64,000 bases of DNA, taken from contig JAANYP010001768.1 in NCBI GenBank assembly GCA_020465985.1, positions 615,247 to 679,246 of the forward strand. The letters are read 5' to 3'. Below, one piece after another: positions 56,929-64,000 of the stretch. The notes below the pieces were generated by a model. It ran no database searches. It saw only the letters and a program-made list of their open reading frames with translations, and had not been told where the DNA came from. The DNA is from Centrapalus pauciflorus (taxonomy: Eukaryota; Streptophyta; Magnoliopsida; Asterales; Asteraceae). How positions within the stretch are numbered: the stretch's first letter is position 1; each line of letters opens with the position of its first letter. The position numbers were made by a program, and so were the translations under genes.

Positions 56929-57925
56929 GTAACATTTTTTCTCTTTTATTTCAGATTATAACACTCTATTTCTTGTTTTTTCATTTTCAAATTTTTAAGG
57001 GTTTTATATTCGGTTTTTAGTAATTTTAGGTAGTTTAATCTGTTCATATTACCTTAGTCTAGTTATATAAAATGTTCATTACATGTTTTTACATTAGGAT
57101 CTGCATTTTCATGTATTTTTATGATTTTTTAAACTGTTCACGTTGCATGTGCATGAACACATTAACTGCTGCATTTTTTACTAAGTCCTCACTTCGGACC
57201 ATCCGAATTTTGGACCATCCAAATTTTGGATGACCCTCACTTAGAAAATTTTCAGTTTTTAATGTTCACTTTATGGACTCATCCGAAATTCGGATCCATC
57301 CGGATTTCGGATCAGTAAAAAACACTTAGAAAAATACTAAGTCCTTATCTCGGTCCATCCGAATTCGGATCATCATCCAAACTCGGTTCCTATCAGCATT
57401 GTTCATTCATGATAATTTTTCCAAGTATTTATCCCTTTTCACCATCACCATATTTCGGTCCCCATCCGAATTCGGTTGCACATCCTTCGGTTCCTCATCC
57501 GAACTTCGGATCTCCAATCTGATTTTTCATACTTAGTTTTTCATGCATCATTTTCATCCGAATTTCAGTTGAACCGAATTCAGACCACTGTTCATCCGAA
57601 TTTCGGCTCATCCAAAATTCCACACTTAGGATTTTTTTAATTTTTCCATTTTTGCATTTTTATCAAAAATCACAAAAAAAAATATTTCATGTCCTATGCA
57701 CCAATTGATTAGAGTTAGGATTAGTGTTTGAGTGAAAATATCTATTCTAACATTGGTCTAATAATGATTGACTTTGAACTTTATTCAGTAGAATTCACAT
57801 TCTACTGAGAAAAGACCAGATGCTTTAAACAAGATAGACAGTTTCAAATTCACACTTATCAAAGACTCAGTATCAATGTTTCATTCTTTTAAGTCTGATA
57901 TTCTAACAATGTTGCATTTTTACAG
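56929..57925 (+). other. predicted leader intron of the third ORF of element 3
   Basis: GTAACATTTT donor and TTTTTACAG acceptor, 997 bp, ending five bases before the ATG at 57931. A CCGAATTCGG-type array lies at 57185-57620. Confidence 0.6.
57185..57620. repeat. CCGAATTCGG-type array in element 3
   Basis: About 15-20 diverged CATCCGAATTTCGG-type units, in the same place as the array at 48839-49305. Confidence 0.85.
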
Positions 57926-57930
57926 GACTC

Positions 57931-60900
57931 ATGGATCCGGAAATCATCCTAACTCTTCCACATTCTCCACTCCCAAGTAATAACGCCCAACTTCTCGAAG
58001 AATCCCTTCTCCCCGCATCCCAATATGTTGAGTTTGCCCCCCATAACTGGCAACTTGACATTTCAACCCTTCACCACGACGCACAGGATTTCATTTTTGA
58101 TATCCTCAAAGGCCACCCAATCTTCTACGCCCTAACCACCGCCATATACGTACCATCCATCTACCTTCAACAATTTTGGCATCACCTCACATTCGTGTCT
58201 GATGTTGAACCCCACTTCACCACTACCATCGACTCCGTTCCCATCAAGATCACCCAAGAAGCCATCTGCCATATTCTACGCCTACCCGCTGAAAACCAAT
58301 CTGTAACCAAATACGCCATTGCTCCCATTCCTTCCCTAATAGAAACCCTTGAAGAAATTCAAACATTAGGATATGATGGTCACCTCACCAAGCCATCTGA
58401 ATTCAGAATCAAGCACCTACAATCACACAAAGGGTACTGTTTGATATCATAAACAAATGCTTCACGGGAAAACATTCCTTAAACACGACTCCTCCTCCAT
58501 CAAAGTACTCGTTTTGTTTGCCGCCTTCGCATTCGATATACATTATGACTATGTGGCATTCATATTCGAGGAGCTAAAGAGAGCGGTGCTCGAGAAAAGA
58601 ACCAGACGCGGCCGAAAATACATTCCTTTCAAGAGGTTCTTACAACTAATCATACAATTCGCAATGGACCAGGACGACGACATTCATGAGCGTCCCGAGG
58701 CAGATGTCTACTTCACCGCATCGCTTCAAATAATAAAGATCCCAACGGCAACTGCAAATGTAGCGGTGATGGATATTCCATTATCGCTACTACATCAAGC
58801 CATTCAGACGGAAAGGGTCAGGGACTACATCAGGGCTATCTATCCAGATGAGGCTCGTTTAGAACCGACTGAGCCTAACCAGTCCGAAGGTGAGGAGCGA
58901 TTGAGTGAGATAGAGGGAGTCGAGGCGGCAGTCGAAAATATTTTGGGCTCAGGTGAGAGGGAGATGTCTGATGTGAGGGAGGGAGGTGAAGGAGAGCAGA
59001 AAGAGGCGGTCGACTCCGAATGGACTGTCTTTGTCCAAATGAGAGATGAGGGTGCTGCATCTGAGGGTGTTCTAAGCCCCATAAGCCAAAAAACCCACCA
59101 AAAAACCACCAGTCCAGTGGTCGAAATCACCCCCACCATCAACTTGGTATCCCCTTAACGGGAAACCACTTCATTCCACGGGGAGTTTGCGCATACACCA
59201 TCCCCCTCTCACTCGGAGAGAGGTGATGTTGAAGCAGGTCACATGTCGCCCCTAGTGACTACCTTTTGTTTGTCCACAGCTCACACCCCACCCCCACACA
59301 CAACGCACGACGCCTCCGTGGTGTCCACCCCTGAACAAGCCGCCTTTGTGGCGGCTCAACAAACTTCCAGATTTGAGCATCCCGCAGTGGAGCCAGAAAT
59401 GACGGAAGGAAGACCTGGTGTTGACACACAAATGCCATTAACATCAGGCCATCCCGAGATATCTCTCGAGATGTTAACAGCGGCTCTTCGTGCAGCTGGT
59501 GTTGTTACCCGGACCGACCTGGACGCCCATAAGGAAGCTGCCGAGGAACGACATACCGCCCTGTTATCATTTATCAAGGGTAAGGGTGTTGCCTCTGAAG
59601 TTCAGCCGCCACCAAGTACTCATTCAGTCCAATCACAAATATCAGAGCTCTCAGATAAAATGGACGCGCTTACACGTCTTATTCTTCAAGTCCAAGAGCG
59701 GCTAGACAACAAGATGGACCGTCTAGAGTCTGCGGTAATTGAGCTTCAATGTCGTCCTCAGCTGAATCCCTAAAAAGAAAGCATGAGGATCAGGACAACC
59801 CTGATCGCCATGAGTGGGAGAAACGCCAACAGGTTCAGTCTGAGGGCGAGATGCCAAGTGTAGGGGGAGCAGTACAAGAAGCAGAAGGGTCAGAACAAGG
59901 GTTTGGGGAAAAGGCTTCTGCGGCTCAGGAAATGATTGACGATGATCCTTTGATTGAAGGTCCAGCTATTTTAGATCCTCTTTCGGCAATGGTAGAATAT
60001 GAGCCAATTTTTGAAAAAGTTGAGGTTATATTAATGTCTGATACAGACTCTGATAATGACCAAGACTATCATCCGAATGTTCCCAAGCCTGAATCTGAGT
60101 CTCCACAGAAATCATCATCCTCTTTTGAGTTCTTAACTTCCCCATCCCATGAGCCTCAACAAGAAATCACATCTTCTATCCAAACTTCATCCCCTACTCC
60201 CAAAGAAACCCCACTAATCCAAACTACCCTAACAGTCCAAGAAAATCCACCAGCCCAATCAACCCCACCAGCCCATACTGCCGAGTCTTCAGGTCCCCGA
60301 AAAGTAGACTACTTTGAAACTAGACCTGAAGTAACTCCAAGGTACGACGTAAATGATATAGAATGTGTTTGGAGGTACTCAAAGGGTCAAGTGCAGTCTC
60401 TGTCTGAAGAGATAAAAGAAGAGGTAAAGCATGACCAGAGGACTTGAGTTTTGAAACTTCTTGAAGCTCCTCTCGCTGAACTAGAAGAACCTCTGGTCCA
60501 AGGCTTAAAAGATTTTTTTGAGAAAATTCCTTGCAGAGCAGTTTCAAAACCCCTTTCTTGAAGAAAGATTCAAAATGGTTTTTAGAAAGAGAACTAGGTC
60601 ATACAGCAGACATCTTCTCATGGTTATGACTGATGCATCCCGAGCTGAACAAGCAGAATACAATCAGATGATGTTAAGGGAAAAGATAGAAAAGGATAAA
60701 TATTGGTCAAAATCAAAAATTGTAAAGATCAACAACATCCAAATGTACAAAAGAGCTCGAGTGTTCACTCCAGCATTTGAAGTGCTCCGACAAGATGGAA
60801 TCGTACAGTATTTTCATGAAAGTGACCTAGATTTTGTAAACATAGATGTCATCGAGTTTCTGCATGACAAATTGAAAACCAAGTTTAAAAAATGTGTATC

Positions 60901-61378
60901 TCATGTCACCGTTGTCGCCGCCCTTGTCAGAAGCATGAATTGCCGCTCTATTGTCATGTGCTTAAGAGATTTTCAAATGGCGATTGAGAGTGCTTTGGTT
61001 AAAGTCGGTCTAAGAGCTCTAGAGCAAGATATCTTGCTTCTAGAGCAATACCCAGCTTTCAAAGTCTTGATGGGGGGGCATCCGGGAATCATCTTTTTGA
61101 ACCAGAAAGGGCGGAAAAAGTTTATGTGCATTGAGGGTCTGCCTAGCTACTCCGACGGTACTCTCAGATTGGTTAGAGCTGAACTCACCAAGAGACTTCA
61201 TGAAGACGATGCTCAAACTGTCTCAGAATTTAAGTGTAAACCGAAGGATATTCAAGACATGCTCAGTGGCATACAAATGTTGAACGAGATGCTACATATA
61301 AGGCACGTGACTCGACGGTTCGACGTCATCCTTGGCCTCAGAGAATCGACTGATCATGCCCGAGTTCATCCACAATGA
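57931..61378 (+). pseudogene. third ORF of SIRE-like element 3, broken
   Basis: Clear homologue of 49628-53062, with the N-terminal domain (IYLQQFWHH), acidic middle, coiled coil and C-terminal domain all recognisable. Compared with element 2 it has frameshifts near 58430, 59755 and 60520 and in-frame stops at about 59156 (TAA) and 60445 (TGA). The longest remaining frame is 286 codons. Conservation is high in the coiled coil and the C-terminal 200 residues. The polypurine tract follows directly. Non-functional as it stands. Confidence 0.9.
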
Positions 61379-61381
61379 TTG

Positions 61382-61657
61382 AAAAGGGGGAGATTGTTAG
61401 ATATTAAATTTCGATCTTGTGACTTTATTTCGTAATAATTATTTTGGTTTAATTCCTTGTAATTTATTTTTAGTGTTTTATTTAATTGTAACTCTTATGT
61501 TAGAAGTAGACGGGGTTAAAGTGTAATGTTTGGAAACTTGAATTAAATCCTGTAAAGGGAAACCCCACCTAAGGGTTCCCACACAGATTGTCACTTTTAT
61601 GGATTGAGCAGCTGTTGGTACACCCTGTGTGACGATAGCAGTCTAAGTGATCTAACA
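61382..61657 (+). repeat. polypurine tract and 3' LTR of element 3
   Basis: AAAAGGGGGAGA (61382-61393), then a 263-bp LTR (61395-61657) from TGTTAGA to the inverted complement TCTAACA. Its ends match those of element 2 but its interior differs. Confidence 0.85.
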
Positions 61658-62278
61658 TTTTGGATCAAGTAATATTCAAAGCATTGGGTATTAGCGAGTG
61701 TTTGATATATATGTTTATATATGTTTGGTAGTTATTGAATGTATGTTTGAACTTGATGTAAAGTATTACAAGAAGTTCAAACATAAAGATCAAAGATAAA
61801 ATCAAACATAAGTTAAACACATAAGTTTCAAATATAGGTTTAATATGTGAAAGTCGAATTTGGGTTAAATTCGAATTCACAAGTAAACAGGATTCCAATC
61901 TATAGCAAATTCGAATGTGTTCATTTAGGCAGATTCGAGAGTGTCAAGGGGGACAAACTCGAATGGGCCTTGGGCCTGATTCGAGTTTGGCCCATGACAA
62001 ACTCGAATGAGCCTCTATAATTAGGGATTAACTCGAATCATTAGTAGACTTTTGCAGAATTCGTGAGGGATTAAGCAAATAGGCTATCTCGAGTTTATCA
62101 GCTAATTGAGTGTTGTTTCGGAGAGAATCATCCAGTAGGTGCGTTCGTGTTCGTCCGTACAGCTTGTTGATAGTCTCCGTGTTCCGTGTGAGAGTTGTTT
62201 CCGTCAACCCGTTAACGAGGATTCCGCACTCGTTGACGATCTCGCGTCTAGAAAGATCTGTATTGGGGAGACCTTACA
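61658..62278 (+). mobile_element. 5' LTR (start unresolved) of copia element 4
   Basis: The right end CCTTACA at 62278 sits two bases before a primer site. The LTR contains repeated TTCGAATTT / ACTCGAATG words. I could not fix the left boundary; the first bases after 61657 may be flanking DNA. Confidence 0.55.
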
Positions 62279-62880
62279 AGTGGTATCAGAGCCTACGGGG
62301 TGTTCTTAGTGTTCTTCGTGTTCATATAGATACATCCTAGGTTTCTTGACGCTTTTGGACGGTTATTCTCTCAAGTTGTTGTGTTTTTCGAGCATATCAA
62401 ATTAGGATCCGGGAAATACTTCGTGTTTTTCACGTTTTTGATCGAAATCAATATTTTTCGTTGTAAAAATATTGATTTAATCTGTGAAACGTTAAGAAAT
62501 CGAGGTATTAGCCGTGTTTCGAGTTTGCGGCGCTCGAATCTGTTAGGAGTAATTAGGGTTTTGCTTAGTTTCGAGTCTAACCAAATATCCGCTCCTTTCG
62601 AGTTTGCTTTCGAGTGTTTCGAGTTTAGAGTGTTCGAGTTTGATTCGAGTTTGGACTAGAGTCGAATAGGAGCTTCGAGTTTGCTGGGGTTCGACTTTGA
62701 CTATTTCGAGTTTGCTTGGACCTTCGAATTTGAAACCTTCGAATTTGTCACCCATTTCGACTTTAATTGAATTTCAGAACTTAATCGAATTTAATCCCAA
62801 ATAGGTTTAAACTTAATTATATTCGAATTTAACTAAATTCGAAAGAATTAACTTAAATTAATTTCGAAATTAAATTTATT
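61850..62880. repeat. TTCGAGTTTG / TTCGAATTT word array
   Basis: More than thirty units built on TCGA with GAATT or GAGTT around it, spanning the LTR and the gag leader of copia element 4. Like the CCGAATTCGG arrays in style but different in core. Confidence 0.8.
62281..62293 (+). promoter_or_regulatory. primer-binding site of copia element 4
   Basis: TGGTATCAGAGCC, complementary to initiator Met tRNA. Confidence 0.95.
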
Positions 62881-62908
62881 AAGTTACAATTCAATTACTT
62901 TTGAAACA

Positions 62909-64000
62909 ATGACAAATCTTCAACGGTTTCTTGAAATGGATCACGAGGTCGGGAAAGCTAATACTCCGCCTAAGCTGATGAAATTTGAAGACTATTATTG
63001 GTGGAAAGATCGGTTTGCTGATTTTGTGCGTTTCAACGACATGCGAATGTGGATATGTATCGACGAGGGATACATTCCACCAACTGCTGAAATTGAGGGT
63101 AGACAGAAGGTTGTCACGTATTCAAAGATGAAGGACGATGACATAAAGCTGTTTGAAGCTGAGAACCGGGCATATGCTATAATACGAATGTCGTTACCTC
63201 AGGACATCCTACACACATTCCGCAATCAAAAGACATCTAAAGAGCTTTGGGAGACGCTGGAAAAGAGGTGTGAGGGTAATCCGAGGGTTCGGAGGAAGCG
63301 TATGGAGTTGTTGAAACAACAATTTGCGATTTTCAAAGCTTTGAAGGATGAAAAGCTGGACGACACCATTACCCGCTTTTCTCATCTGCTGACAGAGCTT
63401 GAGAGTCATGACATTGAGTATAGCGATACAGAAAAGAACAATAAGCTTCTTGATTCCTTACCAGCCAAATGGGCGATGTACGTGGCTATGATCAAGCTTG
63501 ATGAGGACAAGTATTATACTCAATCGTTGGAGGATGTAGTAGGAAGGCTGAGGGCTTATCATTTCGAGCTACTGAAGGCCGAAACAGATTATGAACAAGT
63601 CTAAAATCCAGCCATGTATTTTGGAAAGTCAAAACCTTCAGCGGCAGCTGATATGAAGACTGCTACAGCGTTCTTCACCAGAGAAACGTCGTCACCAGCA
63701 GAGACTGACGACACACAGAATAGAGCGTTCATAGGGTTTGGGAGACCGAAAGAACAGCAACATCAGGCAACACTTGCATCAACATCTCAGGGCTACTCTA
63801 AGATGCATATGAGCGCTAAATCGGCCGAAGAACATTTGAATCTATTGGCGTCATTTGTGGCCGCATATGGGAACTGCGTTCAAGGGAAAATAAACGATCC
63901 TGCACTCTGGGATGAAGATTACGATCAGGTAGACCCTGACGACCTTGAGGAGATGGATCTCAAATGGCAACTGGCCATGGTAACCCAACGGGTTAAACGA
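62909..64000 (+). pseudogene. copia Gag of element 4, one in-frame stop, cut by the window end
   Basis: The frame opens at 62909 with a copia-type Gag capsid (WWKDRFADFVRF, RMSLPQDILHTF, SKELWETLEKRCEG, LLDSLPAKWAMYV), stops at TAA 63602-63604 and continues open in the same frame to the window edge, where DLEEMDLKWQLAMV marks the region before the zinc knuckle. A single C-to-T change (CAA to TAA) would explain the stop. Different from the gags of elements 1 and 2. Confidence 0.85.

Larger units (their letters stand above)
55516..61657 (+). mobile_element. SIRE-like element 3, 3' half only
   Basis: Begins in the region just after pol (similar to 47800-47990), then internal polypurine tract, leader, third ORF, polypurine tract and LTR. 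gag, pol and the 5' LTR are absent. It carries MITE H2 and a GC-rich insertion of unknown origin. Confidence 0.85.

Overview
The window reads as nuclear DNA from a dicot plant with a large, repeat-rich genome. Long LTR retrotransposons (Ty1/copia of the SIRE/Maximus type, Ty3/gypsy chromoviruses), MITEs, a Helitron and very long (TA)n tracts surround one ordinary host gene. The style of the copia third ORFs and of the transposon gene resembles Asteraceae sequences I know, but that placement is inference and the species is not determined. No tRNA, rRNA, CRISPR array or bacterial feature was seen.

Layout. 1-9694: a decayed SIRE-like copia element on the + strand (broken gag, pol with frameshifts, broken third ORF, 3' LTR), preceded by an inverted copy of part of itself across an 11-base assembly gap. 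9695-12206: the 5' part of a multi-exon minus-strand gene of the plant Ulp1-protease-associated type, cut off by the copia insertion. Its upstream end is a transposon-like terminus next to (TA)n, and a 163-bp tandem array sits in its second intron. 12207-13752: (TA)n tracts and TIR element A. 14870-26324: an old gypsy element whose 3' LTR is split by a young 8.5-kb gypsy element (16194-24680, TSD TTATG) that keeps gag and a chromodomain scrap but has lost protease, RT and most of integrase. 26346-28296: TIR elements B and C in microsatellites. 29402-32337: the host gene, an intron-less CCX cation/calcium exchanger, between two Mutator-type MITEs with perfect 9-bp TSDs. 32537-33129: TIR element D. 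33519-39117: MITEs, a 1288-bp Helitron with canonical ends and a 2.06-kb fold-back palindrome. 39221-53433: a nearly complete SIRE-like element (355-bp LTRs, gag with one in-frame stop, intact pol, intact third ORF). 53434-61657: a partial gypsy LTR, an inverted LTR-like scrap and the 3' half of a third SIRE-like element. About 61700-64000: the 5' end of a fourth copia element, running out of the window.

Most notable points. (1) Four TIR elements (A-D) of unrelated interior all sit inside (TA)n microsatellites and share a GGTTC-centred terminus. A fifth such terminus lies just upstream of the multi-exon gene, suggesting a gene-carrying member of the same microsatellite-targeting family. (2) Arrays of the palindrome CCGAATTCGG recur in copia and gypsy elements, mostly inside predicted leader introns. 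(3) The third ORF of the SIRE-like elements appears to have its own transcription unit (TATA box, leader exon, roughly 1-kb intron, ATG) behind an internal polypurine tract. (4) In the intact SIRE-like element gag and pol lie in different frames and could be joined by an in-phase intron.

All calls come from reading the sequence by eye. No similarity search, splice predictor or folding program was run.
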